DNA from: Desulfonatronum thioautotrophicum
GTDB taxonomy: Bacteria > Desulfobacterota > Desulfovibrionia > Desulfovibrionales > Desulfonatronaceae
Direction: 5' to 3'
NCBI RefSeq assembly: GCF_000934745.1
Contig: NZ_JYNO01000001.1
Location: 744,001 to 808,000, forward strand
DNA: 64,000 nucleotides
The notes beneath the pieces are model-generated. The model saw nothing but the letters and a program-made list of their open reading frames with translations. It made no database searches and was not told the DNA's origin. The position numbers and the translations under genes are program-made. This document shows positions 56,474 to 64,000 of the stretch, piece by piece. How positions within the stretch are numbered: the stretch's first letter is position 1; every line of letters begins with the position of its first letter.

Positions 56474-57799
56474 ATGGACGAAATCCTGGATTTGGATGTT
56501 GAGCCTCCTGCCCGGATGGTCGTTGATGCACCCCATCCAGGCTCTGTTTCCGGTGTTTCCGATCTGATCTCCGCGGTGATGGGGCATGGGGGGGACGGCC
56601 TGAGGCGGCAAAAAAGCCACAAGTCCGCATTTTCGCTAAGTTCCCGTTCTGCTGTGTTCCTTGCGGAACACTATCCGCAGGCGAGCCCTGCCCATTGGAA
56701 CGACTGGCGATGGCAGCTGAAACACCGCATCACAACCCTTGTGGAATTGGAAAGAGTCGTCGATCTCTCATCATGGGAACGGGAGGCTTTGGCGCCCGGC
56801 AAGAACAAGCTGCCATTTGCCGTAACCCCGTATTATGCCAGTTTGCTGAGCAGAAATGATCCTCACCAGCCCCTGCGGCGTTGCGTCATTCCTACCATGG
56901 ACGAGAGGATCATTCTGGCTTGCGAGGAAGGTGACCCTCTGGGTGAGGAACGGGACAGTCCGGTGCAGGGCATTGTGCATCGCTATCCTGATCGGGTTTT
57001 GTTTCTGGTCACGGACTCCTGTTCCACATATTGCCGGTATTGCACCCGCTCACGTCGAGTGGGCAAGAGGGAACTCACCCGGAAATTTGCCTGGGGTCCC
57101 AGTCAGTGGGAACCAGCCCTCAAGTATATCGAGCGCAACGCAAACATCCGGGATGTGCTCATTTCGGGTGGCGATCCATTGACCATGGCGGATCATGCCC
57201 TGGAGTATCTCCTCCAACGCCTGAGAGCCATTTCCCACGTAGAAATTATCCGCATTGGAACCAAGACGCCCATGGTACTTCCCCAACGGATTACCAATCG
57301 TCTGGTTCAGATGCTGCGCCGTTACCATCCGCTGTTCATCAGTATTCATTGCACCCTGGCCGAGGAGCTGACCCCGGAATCCCAACGCGCCTGCACGCGT
57401 CTGGCCGATGGTGGTGTTGTTCTTGGTGGCCAGACCGTGTTGCTCAAAGGCATCAACGATACCCTTCCCGCCTTGACCAGTCTCTTTCAGGGGCTGCTGC
57501 GCAACCGCATCCGTCCTTATTATCTGTATCACTGCGACCAGGTCGTGGGGACCGCCCACTTTCGGACCCGCGTGGACAGGGGGTTGGAGTTGATCCGTGG
57601 ATTGCGCGGTCATACCTCGGGCTACGCCATTCCCCAGTATGTGATTGATCTGCCTGGGGGTGGCGGAAAAACGCCACTCTGTCCGGAATATCTTCAGGGG
57701 CGCGACGGACGGGACCTGCTGTTCCGGAACTACAGTGGGGAATTGTACCGGGTTCACGACCCGATGGAACCTGAAATGAATGTCGGGGGTGTAGCGTGA
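56474..57799 (+). CDS. KamA-family radical SAM lysine 2,3-aminomutase-like enzyme
   Basis: The 441-residue protein has the radical SAM motif C183-x3-C187-x2-C190 (CSTYCRYC) followed by TRSRRVG, and the PLP lysine K399 in DLPGGGGKTPL. D355 (YHCDQ) and D392 (VIDLP) match the two aspartates that bind the side-chain amine of lysine in clostridial lysine 2,3-aminomutase (D293, D330). The D-to-D spacing of 37 and D-to-K of 7 are identical. Glutamate aminomutases replace both aspartates. L-lysine to beta-lysine is therefore the likely reaction. The ATG at 56474 has GAGGA upstream. The stop overlaps the next gene. Confidence 0.88.
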   Translation: MDEILDLDVEPPARMVVDAPHPGSVSGVSDLISAVMGHGGDGLRRQKSHKSAFSLSSRSAVFLAEHYPQASPAHWNDWRWQLKHRITTLVELERVVDLSSWEREALAPGKNKLPFAVTPYYASLLSRNDPHQPLRRCVIPTMDERIILACEEGDPLGEERDSPVQGIVHRYPDRVLFLVTDSCSTYCRYCTRSRRVGKRELTRKFAWGPSQWEPALKYIERNANIRDVLISGGDPLTMADHALEYLLQRLRAISHVEIIRIGTKTPMVLPQRITNRLVQMLRRYHPLFISIHCTLAEELTPESQRACTRLADGGVVLGGQTVLLKGINDTLPALTSLFQGLLRNRIRPYYLYHCDQVVGTAHFRTRVDRGLELIRGLRGHTSGYAIPQYVIDLPGGGGKTPLCPEYLQGRDGRDLLFRNYSGELYRVHDPMEPEMNVGGVA

Positions 57800-58815
57800 A
57801 GATCGGACTGACCTATGACTTGCGTCAGGATTATTTGGCCAGTGGTTATAGTCTGGAAGAAACCGCGGAATTCGACAGCCCGGCCACCATCGATGCCATT
57901 GAGGCTGGAATTCGTGCCATGGGCCATGTTCCGGAACGGATTGGCAACCTGACAGCCTTGATGCGCTGTCTGGTGGAGGGAACGCGTTGGGATCTGGTTT
58001 TCAATATTGCCGAAGGTATGCATGGGTTCGCCCGCGAAGCCCAGGTTCCGGCGTTGTTGGAAGCCCACGGAATACCGTGTACATTTTCCGATCCCATGGT
58101 TTTAGGGTTGTGTCTGCACAAGGCCATGACCAAGCGCGTCCTGAGGGATCTGAGCCTGCCCACACCGGATTTTGCCGTAGCCGAGACCATGGATGACGTG
58201 CGCTCCATTCATCTGGAGTACCCATTGTTTGTCAAACCAGTGGCCGAAGGTACCAGCAAGGGAATTCACAGCACCAGTGTAGTCCGGAACAGGGAGCAAC
58301 TGTACCGGGTCTGTCGGATGCTGCAGGATGATTTCCGACAGCCGGTTCTCGTGGAACGCTTTCTTTCAGGCCGGGAGTACACCGTGGGGATAGTTGGGAG
58401 CGGTGCCAAGGCCCATGCGCTGGGGGTGATGGAAATCCTGCTTCTGGAAGGAGCGGATCAGTTGATCTACTCCCAGAACAACAAGGAAGCGTATGAAGAC
58501 CGCGTCCGGTATGCCCTGATCCAGGGCGAATCCGCGGCAAAGCTTTCCCGGCTGGCTCTGGATGCCTGGCGCGGATTGGGATGTCGGGATGGAGGGCGTG
58601 TTGATATTCGGATCGGTGGGGATGGACTGCCCGGCATCCTGGAAATCAACCCCCTGTCTGGCCTGCATCCCATCCGCTCGGAACTTTCCATCATGTGCGC
58701 CTTTCAGGGCATCGAGCATGGTGAACTGATTCGGATGATCATGGAGTCCGCCCTTGAACGGGTGGGCCAAGCGCGGCCTCATTCCCAGAAAATGGATTTG
58801 GTGCTGGCGGCATGA
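57796..58815 (+). CDS. ATP-grasp ligase, D-Ala-D-Ala-ligase family (first of two)
   Basis: The 339-residue protein has the D-Ala-D-Ala ligase fold: an N-terminal domain ending LVFNIAEGMHGFAREAQVPALLEAHGIPCTFSDP, PLFVKPVAEGTSKGIH as the ATP loop near residue 150, VLVERFLSGREYTVGI and the metal site GILEINPLSGLHP near 278. It joins a carboxylate to an amine using ATP. It lacks the tight context of cell-wall genes (no ddl, mur or van genes nearby), so a role in the aminomutase pathway is more likely. GTG start overlaps the aminomutase stop, and the next gene overlaps this one. Confidence 0.85.
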   Translation: MKIGLTYDLRQDYLASGYSLEETAEFDSPATIDAIEAGIRAMGHVPERIGNLTALMRCLVEGTRWDLVFNIAEGMHGFAREAQVPALLEAHGIPCTFSDPMVLGLCLHKAMTKRVLRDLSLPTPDFAVAETMDDVRSIHLEYPLFVKPVAEGTSKGIHSTSVVRNREQLYRVCRMLQDDFRQPVLVERFLSGREYTVGIVGSGAKAHALGVMEILLLEGADQLIYSQNNKEAYEDRVRYALIQGESAAKLSRLALDAWRGLGCRDGGRVDIRIGGDGLPGILEINPLSGLHPIRSELSIMCAFQGIEHGELIRMIMESALERVGQARPHSQKMDLVLAA

Positions 58816-59876
58816 ACATTTTGGTGGTGCACAACCCGGTCACTGATGGAGCGTCTCCGGCGGACGCGGATGTCATGGACCAGGTGCAGGCCGTGGCGAC
58901 GGCATTGGCCGGCCTGGGCCATGATGTGCAAATCCTGGACTGGCCGCGGCACCTTTGCCAGGCAAGATCTTTGCTGACAGAGCAGAGACCGGAAATGGTT
59001 TTTAATCTTGTGGAAAGCTTGGAGGGGTCAGCCAGGTCCGCACATTTGGTTCCCGCATTGCTTGAAGAAATGAAGATTCCCTTTACCGGCGGTTCAGCTT
59101 CGGCTTTGCAGAACTCCACCAGCAAGCTCCTCGTGAAGTCCGTTCTGCATGCCAGTGGATTGCCAGGTCCTCTCTGGCTTGACAACCAGGGTGGTGGCTC
59201 AGCCTGCTTTCCCGGCGTGTACATCGTGAAATCGGTCTGGGAGCATGCTTCCCACGCTCTGGAAAGTGACAATGTCCTCAGGACTTCAAGCCCGACTAAG
59301 CTTCTGGAAGCCATTGAGCAGCATATGGCGCAACTCGGCGGAGAATGGTTTGCTGAGGTCTATATTCCCGGAAGGGAATTCAGTCTGGCCATGATCGAGG
59401 AGGCAGGGGTTCCGCGGTTCTTGTGTCCGGCGGAAATGGTATTTACGGGGTATCCGGCGGAAATGCCCAAAGTGGTCGGCTACCGGGCCAAATGGCTGGA
59501 GCAGAGCTTTGAATACCAAAATACAATTCGGAGGCAGAAGTTTTCAGGCCAGGACATGGCTCTGCTGGATTCGTTGCGTGCCCTGGCTCATGAATGCTGG
59601 CTGGCGTTCGAGCTGTCCGGCTATGCCCGGGTGGATTTCCGCGTGGATGCGCACAATCAGCCTTGGGTTATCGACGTCAACGCCAATCCGTGTCTATCCC
59701 CGGATGCCGGGTATCAGGCCGCGGCCTTGGCTTCCGGGGTGGGTTTCAAGGAAATCATGGAGCGCCTTCTTCAGGCGGCGTCGCGCCAGTTCCATGCGTT
59801 CCACGGAGGTCGGTTACAACATTACACACTTTTGAGCGGTGATGTTCACCTTGGAACAGATCATATTCCGGCGTGA
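58812..59876 (+). CDS. ATP-grasp ligase, D-Ala-D-Ala-ligase-like (second of two)
   Basis: The 354-residue protein is related to the upstream ligase but divergent. It has NILVVHNPV at the N-terminus, MVFNLVESLEGSARSAHLVPALLEEMKIPFTGG, WFAEVYIPGREFSLAMIEE near residue 183 and the metal-binding VIDVNANPCLSPDAGYQAAAL near 288. ATP-grasp features are intact, so it is probably active with a different substrate pair. Overlaps on both sides (ATGA upstream; about 35 bases with the acetyltransferase downstream) tie it to the operon. Confidence 0.83.
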   Translation: MNILVVHNPVTDGASPADADVMDQVQAVATALAGLGHDVQILDWPRHLCQARSLLTEQRPEMVFNLVESLEGSARSAHLVPALLEEMKIPFTGGSASALQNSTSKLLVKSVLHASGLPGPLWLDNQGGGSACFPGVYIVKSVWEHASHALESDNVLRTSSPTKLLEAIEQHMAQLGGEWFAEVYIPGREFSLAMIEEAGVPRFLCPAEMVFTGYPAEMPKVVGYRAKWLEQSFEYQNTIRRQKFSGQDMALLDSLRALAHECWLAFELSGYARVDFRVDAHNQPWVIDVNANPCLSPDAGYQAAALASGVGFKEIMERLLQAASRQFHAFHGGRLQHYTLLSGDVHLGTDHIPA

Positions 59877-60336
59877 AGTTCGGAAATCGGACATTGACGT
59901 GGTTCGTCGGCTGGCCGATCATACCGGCTTTTTCCGTCCCCAGGAGCTGGCAGTGGCTGCCGAGCTTGTCTTGGAACGGTTAAGCAAAGGTCCGTCCAGC
60001 GGGTACCACTTCCTGCTGGCCGAGAACAGTGCGGGTCATGTCTCTGGCTATGCCTGCTTCGGCCCGATCCCTTGTACCGGGTCCAGTTTTGATCTCTATT
60101 GGATTATCGTCCACCCTCAGGTCCAAGGTCAGGGTCTCGGCAAACTCCTGATGTCCGCAAGCGAGGCGGAAGCAACAAGCCTTGGCGGAACCAGAATGTA
60201 TGTCGAAACATCATCTCAAGCCCTCTACCGCAGAACGCGTCAATTCTACGAACGTTGCGGTTATTCACGGGAAGCAGTGCTCAGGGACTTCTACGCACCA
60301 GGCGACCATAAGCATATCTACTGTAAATCCTGGTAG
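59842..60336 (+). CDS. GNAT-family N-acetyltransferase
   Basis: The 164-residue protein has the GNAT acetyl-CoA loop VHPQVQGQGLGKLLMSASE near residue 93 and the C-terminal LYRRTRQFYERCGYSREAVLRDFY. It starts inside the second ATP-grasp gene. In known beta-lysine pathways an acetyltransferase (AblB) acetylates the product to N-epsilon-acetyl-beta-lysine; this protein is shorter than AblB and may have another acceptor, such as the product of the two ligases. It is the last gene of the operon and converges with the deacetylase-like gene. Confidence 0.85.
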   Translation: MFTLEQIIFRREVRKSDIDVVRRLADHTGFFRPQELAVAAELVLERLSKGPSSGYHFLLAENSAGHVSGYACFGPIPCTGSSFDLYWIIVHPQVQGQGLGKLLMSASEAEATSLGGTRMYVETSSQALYRRTRQFYERCGYSREAVLRDFYAPGDHKHIYCKSW

Positions 60337-60361
60337 CTGTTCTTCACTGAAGAGAACCAGC

Positions 60362-62122
60362 TCACCGGCCGAACATTCCGATCGCCAGGCCCTGAAAAAA
60401 GTGTCTGGCATTACCGCCAAGGGAGCGGATGCGGTAGCCGCCCTCCTGGACCACCAGGGTGGGGAAGCGGAGTTCACCGATCATCCGGCCGTTTCGTTCA
60501 AAGTCGTTGGCCGTGAGGCTCCAAGACCCTGTTGGATCGTCTTTGGCCGGATCCAAACCCAAGGCAACGACCAGGGTGCGGGGTGAGAATTTCTTGATTC
60601 GCCGCAAGGCGTTGGCCAGAGTCTCGCGGTACTCTTCGCCGTTGAGGATTTCCGGCAGGGGAAAGTTCAGATTGAAACCTGCACCAAGTCCTTCCCCTTT
60701 TTCTTCTGCGTATCCGCTGAAATAGGGGTAGGCGAAGCGGGGATGGCCGTGCAGGGAAACGGTGAGCACGTCAGGGCGATGGGAGAAGATGTCCTGGGCA
60801 CCATTGCCGTGGTGATAGTCGATGTCCAGGACTGCCACTCGACCGTGTTGGCTCAGGCTCTGGGCGGCCACGGCGGCGGAATTGAAATAGCAGAATCCTC
60901 CAAAAACACGACGCTCGGCATGGTGTCCCGGGGGACGTACCAGGGCGTAAGCGGCGCGGTAGCCTTCGCGCAGGGCCTGGACCGCCGTCAGGGCGCAATC
61001 CACGGCCCGCTTGGCCGCCAGAAAGGCGTTGCGGTTGATGGGCGTAAAGGTGTCGATGCAAAAGTATCCTGCCCGGATCGGTAGTTCCTTGGGCGGTTTG
61101 GCCTGATTGCGAATTGGAAAAACATAGGGATAGACCGACTCGCCCGGCTTGAGCCGAGCCGAGGCCCGCTTCAGATACTCCACCAGTTTGCGGTCATGAA
61201 CAGCCAGAATGTGCTCCTCGCCGAAATGGTGGACGCCGATGCGCTGAAACAGGCCCAACGGCTCGATCTCCTTGAGAATAGACCTGATGCGCACCGGCGC
61301 TTCCACATACCCCCGCTCATGGACGTGATGAATATCATGTCGATCGTTGACCACCAGGGCGATGCTTTTGTCTTGTTGCAGCACAGCCCCTGCCGGCCAT
61401 GTCGGGGAAACGGGCTGGTCCTTGCCCGCAGCGACGTAAAGCGGATCGCGGATACGTACCGGATCGTCCTGGAATGAGGCCACGACCATATCCACGTAAC
61501 CAGGTGGGCAGCTTCCAGCGTATTTGCGCTCCAGAACGGCCCTGACGATTTTTCGGACGTCCCGACGGCGTAGCGGTTTGTTCCGGTCCAGGAGATCGGC
61601 CACCAGATACGGCGGGCAGGTATCCTCGGGTTTGAGGGGCGTCTCGTAGGCCGTGCCGATGATGGGCCTGGCCCCGAACTGTTCATAAAAACGCAGCCGA
61701 GCCTTGTTTTGACGTAAAATGGCGGGTTCGGTGCACATTGCCGGATCGTCAGGCAGGCACTCGAAGAACACTCCCGTCAATTCCAAAGCCTTGGCTTCAT
61801 CGCGGACTCTGGCGTACAGTGCCCCGCCCACACCCCTCCCTGTCTGCATGGTGGCCGCGGACATAAAGTCCAGGTATCCGAAGCGCAGGTCCGGGGCGTG
61901 CATGAACAGAGCAAAGCCCTGCAACCGATTGCCTGAGCCTTCAGCGGCGAAGAGAATTGTTCGGAAGCGAAATTTCAGCGGATCGAGCAACTGCTCGGGC
62001 AGTTTGGCCACATCCTCGGGGGCGAGCAAGGGGAACTGCTCACGCAGAATATCCTGGACTTTGGCGATGACCCTGGCGTCGCCCGGCCACGTGGCGTCCT
62101 GGACACGACGGATGCGGAACAT
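60362..62122 (-). CDS. GNAT domain fused to a histone-deacetylase-family amidohydrolase
   Basis: The 586-residue protein has a GNAT-like domain at about 1-165 (SAATMQTGRGVGGALYARVRDEA and RLRFYEQFGARPI) and a zinc-dependent deacetylase domain of the HDAC/acetylpolyamine amidohydrolase family from about 260 to the end. The latter has RPPGHHAERRVFGGFCYFN, VLDIDYHHGNGAQDIF with the metal aspartate and histidines, and GLDPAKDDPTGSWSL, which are the expected metal and catalytic motifs. Bacterial members remove acyl groups from amines. Facing an operon with an acetyltransferase and beta-lysine-type aminomutase, it could reverse the acetylation or process a related amide. Confidence 0.85.
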   Translation of the reverse strand: MFRIRRVQDATWPGDARVIAKVQDILREQFPLLAPEDVAKLPEQLLDPLKFRFRTILFAAEGSGNRLQGFALFMHAPDLRFGYLDFMSAATMQTGRGVGGALYARVRDEAKALELTGVFFECLPDDPAMCTEPAILRQNKARLRFYEQFGARPIIGTAYETPLKPEDTCPPYLVADLLDRNKPLRRRDVRKIVRAVLERKYAGSCPPGYVDMVVASFQDDPVRIRDPLYVAAGKDQPVSPTWPAGAVLQQDKSIALVVNDRHDIHHVHERGYVEAPVRIRSILKEIEPLGLFQRIGVHHFGEEHILAVHDRKLVEYLKRASARLKPGESVYPYVFPIRNQAKPPKELPIRAGYFCIDTFTPINRNAFLAAKRAVDCALTAVQALREGYRAAYALVRPPGHHAERRVFGGFCYFNSAAVAAQSLSQHGRVAVLDIDYHHGNGAQDIFSHRPDVLTVSLHGHPRFAYPYFSGYAEEKGEGLGAGFNLNFPLPEILNGEEYRETLANALRRIKKFSPRTLVVALGLDPAKDDPTGSWSLTANDFERNGRMIGELRFPTLVVQEGGYRIRSLGGNARHFFQGLAIGMFGR

Positions 62123-62127
62123 ATGCG

Positions 62128-63177
62128 TCAGCTTCCGTCTTCGAAAACGTAGCTGGAGTAAAGGCGGGGATAAACGTAGGGCTGGTCCGGGGACGGGATG
62201 GTTTCCAGCCGTTCGGCCAGGATCAATGGAATGTCCTCTTCCATGAACCGTGTCGCCGCGATTCGTCCATGGACCCGGACCCAGGTGTCATTGGATGGGA
62301 GGGGCTCATCAGTCTGGACCAGCAGGCCGTAAACCATGGCATCGGCCAGGCAGCAGGTAATGGCGATCCGGGCCACGGCCAGTTCGTTCTCGGCCATGGT
62401 CCCGTCGTGGTACACAAACCCGGCAAACTCCACCCTCCGGCCCTGAAAGCGGTCCAGATACGCGGAAATGATCAGCATGGAGTCCAGAAAGTCATCGTCC
62501 GTGATCCGCAGCACATCGCGGTCCAGGAGTTCTTCGGACAACTCCTGGTAGAGATCGCGATCATACCAGATGCCCAGCTCCTCGCGCAGTTTGGCCTGTT
62601 CCTCTCCCAGATCCGTACCCGAGGACGGGACATCCCAGGCTTGGGCGGTGTCCCAGGGAATTTCCTCCTGGAAAAAAAGATGGTCTTCGGGAGGAAGCCG
62701 CGTTTCCCGGCTGGAGCCAAAGACGCTCGGAGCCGCTGAGCGGCTGAGTGAGATGCCCTTTTTTTCCGCCACCCTGCTGTCCAGAACCTGATGTGGCAAA
62801 AAAAAGCCCGCGGTCAGGACCAATCCGAACAAGACCACCATGGCAACCTTGCCGGCTGGAGATGGATCATGGTCGTGACTGCAACCGCATCGGGCCGCCG
62901 CGCCAGCTCCAGGAGCCAGCAAGGTCCACAGGCCGTGCAGGGCCATCAGGACGAAGGCCGCAGTGGAAAAAATCACGAACGTTTGCATTTTCGGGGCCAT
63001 ATAGAGATGGATGGCTCCGCTCAGCAGCAAAACGGCTTGGAGAGCGGCCAGGCCCAAAAGCAACAAAACTTGGAACAATCCGAAAAAAAGGTGGTGCCGT
63101 TCCTGGTTGCGATCTGGACCTGGGCCTGTGCCTGGGCGTGGCCCGGCGTCACGGGCACGATGTTTCACGGCGGTCAT
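62128..63177 (-). CDS. TIGR03943-family putative permease subunit (YcgQ-like)
   Basis: The 349-residue protein has several membrane segments in the first 140 residues (LFQVLLLLGLAALQAVLLLSGA, FSTAAFVLMALHGLWTLLA, VAMVVLFGLVLTAGFFL) and a soluble C-terminal domain with VEFAGFVYHDGTMAENELAVARIAITCCLADAMVYGLLV, characteristic of TIGR03943. Such proteins pair with the permease encoded just upstream. The transported substrate is unknown. The residues 1-25 are Pro/Arg-rich and the true start may lie a little downstream. Confidence 0.85.
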   Translation of the reverse strand: MTAVKHRARDAGPRPGTGPGPDRNQERHHLFFGLFQVLLLLGLAALQAVLLLSGAIHLYMAPKMQTFVIFSTAAFVLMALHGLWTLLAPGAGAAARCGCSHDHDPSPAGKVAMVVLFGLVLTAGFFLPHQVLDSRVAEKKGISLSRSAAPSVFGSSRETRLPPEDHLFFQEEIPWDTAQAWDVPSSGTDLGEEQAKLREELGIWYDRDLYQELSEELLDRDVLRITDDDFLDSMLIISAYLDRFQGRRVEFAGFVYHDGTMAENELAVARIAITCCLADAMVYGLLVQTDEPLPSNDTWVRVHGRIAATRFMEEDIPLILAERLETIPSPDQPYVYPRLYSSYVFEDGS

Positions 63178-63190
63178 GCGGGGGAATATC

Positions 63191-64000
63191 TCACTGGACG
63201 CCCAGGAAATGCAAGCCCATTACTAGAAAAAAAACGGCCAGGGTCCCGCTGAGAATGAACACGGCGACGAACCGGGCCGGAAAGTATCCCAGGAGCATGG
63301 CCGTGTTTTTCAGGTCCAGCATGGGGCCGAAGACCAGAAAGGCCAGTAGTGCGGGCAGGGTGAAGGCCGCGCCAAAGGATGCGGCCACAAAGGCGTCCGC
63401 CGCGGAGCACAGGGACAGGAGATAGGCCAGGATCATCATCACCACGGTGGAGGACCACGGCGCGGAGCCAATGTCCAGCAGCACGGCCTGGTGCAGAAAG
63501 GTCTGGAACAGGGATGCGATCAGCGCACCGAAGATGAAGTAGCAGCCCACTGTGAAAAATTCGGACGCGGTGTGCCGGCCGATCTCGTGCCACGTCGCGG
63601 CCCGCCGCAGGCTTTTGGGCGCGTGACCGTGGTCCATGGGCAGTTCACGGGGAAAGTCTTTTTCCAGGCTGCCGCGCAGCAGGCAGACCACCGAGCCGAC
63701 CAGCAAGGCCGCCACCGCGGATAGGGCGAGACGTAGGATCAGCACATCCGGGTTCAGGCCAAAAGCGAACAGGGTGGAGGCGGCCACCACCGGGTTGAGC
63801 ACCGGCGCGGCCACCAGAAAGACGGCCCCGGCGGCCAACGGCATGCCCTTGCGTACCAGGCTGCGGATCACCGGAATGATGGCGCACTCGCAGATGGGAA
63901 ACAGGGCGCTGAGCAGCACCGCCGGGAGCAGGGAGAGCCAGGGGTTTTCCGGCAGCCAGCGCCGGAAAAAATGCTCCGGAATCAGCACCAGGACCAGCGA
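63191..64000 (-). CDS. YraQ/DUF318-type permease (cut by window end)
   Basis: The visible 269 residues have at least six membrane segments and the family motif SALFPICECAIIPVIRSLVRKGMPLAAGAVFLVAAPVLNPVV, with the ICEC cysteines, and a central DHGH-rich cytoplasmic loop. The reading frame stays open to the right edge (SLVLVLIPEH...), so the N-terminus is missing. It forms a two-gene transport unit with the TIGR03943 protein, 13 bases downstream. Confidence 0.85.
   Translation of the reverse strand, partial: SLVLVLIPEHFFRRWLPENPWLSLLPAVLLSALFPICECAIIPVIRSLVRKGMPLAAGAVFLVAAPVLNPVVAASTLFAFGLNPDVLILRLALSAVAALLVGSVVCLLRGSLEKDFPRELPMDHGHAPKSLRRAATWHEIGRHTASEFFTVGCYFIFGALIASLFQTFLHQAVLLDIGSAPWSSTVVMMILAYLLSLCSAADAFVAASFGAAFTLPALLAFLVFGPMLDLKNTAMLLGYFPARFVAVFILSGTLAVFFLVMGLHFLGVQ

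Noticed and set aside
60330-60362. Imperfect palindrome between the convergent acetyltransferase and deacetylase genes
   Set aside because: Arms contain mismatches and no T tract follows on either strand; a terminator role is possible but unsupported.

Overview
This is a GC-rich bacterial chromosome segment. Gene content points to a deltaproteobacterial sulfate reducer of the order Desulfovibrionales, perhaps a Desulfonatronum-like lineage. The lineage call is inference from family-level resemblance: an ATP synthase cluster running b', b, delta, alpha, gamma, beta, epsilon without a and c subunits, many sigma-54 elements, a CbiR/CobU cobamide pair, and DUF1844, TIGR03943 and KamA-family genes. 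The window looks mostly like core chromosome. One accessory patch at about 22.2-25.4 kb holds a PD-(D/E)XK family gene and its broken copy. No tRNA, rRNA, CRISPR array, complete insertion sequence or prophage is visible.

Layout. 0-7.4 kb: start of a UvrD helicase (cut by the window edge), an alkaline-phosphatase-superfamily protein, class I fructose-bisphosphate aldolase, a 52-aa membrane peptide, a MogA/MoaB-type protein and a large EndoQ-like/UvrD fusion. 7.4-10.4 kb: a 48-aa peptide gene on the minus strand behind a consensus sigma-54 promoter, then cbiR, cobU and a DHH phosphoesterase. 10.4-17.2 kb: DNA polymerase I, a class V aminotransferase, DUF1844, argC, a prepilin peptidase and a sigma-54-preceded unknown gene. 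17.2-22.2 kb: thpR, a cereblon-like (CULT) protein, pncC, NAD kinase and a DUF89/ARMT1-like protein. 22.2-28.9 kb: AAA/PD-(D/E)XK gene and its deleted copy, a cysteine synthase fused to a catalytically dead CysRS-like domain, a zinc-ribbon protein and rsfS. 28.9-35.8 kb: tatA, unknown genes, a HAD phosphatase, YggT, DUF167, a YdcH-like protein and ilvB-ilvN-ilvC.

35.9-39.6 kb: an NtrC-type regulator followed at once by a GAF-GspE ATPase. 39.7-45.6 kb: the F1 plus b/b' ATP synthase operon on the minus strand. 45.7-51.4 kb: bactofilin and the mreB-mreC-mreD-mrdA-rodA cell-shape operon, also on the minus strand. 51.6-54.7 kb: a TIGR01212 radical SAM protein, MGMT, a TIGR01777 epimerase-like protein and an acyl-ACP thioesterase. 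54.8-62.1 kb: a sigma-54 activator, a sigma-54 promoter, then a tight operon of a lysine 2,3-aminomutase-like enzyme, two ATP-grasp ligases and a GNAT acetyltransferase, facing a GNAT-histone-deacetylase-like fusion. 62.1-64 kb: a TIGR03943/YraQ-type permease pair cut by the window end.

The strongest candidate for an undescribed system is the 54.8-62.1 kb locus. It reads as a sigma-54-controlled pathway that makes beta-lysine, joins it to other building blocks with two ATP-grasp ligases, acetylates the product and can deacylate it. A compatible solute or small peptide is a plausible product. Other notable items are the sigma-54-driven 48-aa peptide, the dead CysRS domain fused to cysteine synthase, the CULT protein, the EndoQ-UvrD fusion, the apparent non-AUG start of mreC, and a two-copy palindromic repeat that supplies stop codons to neighbouring genes.
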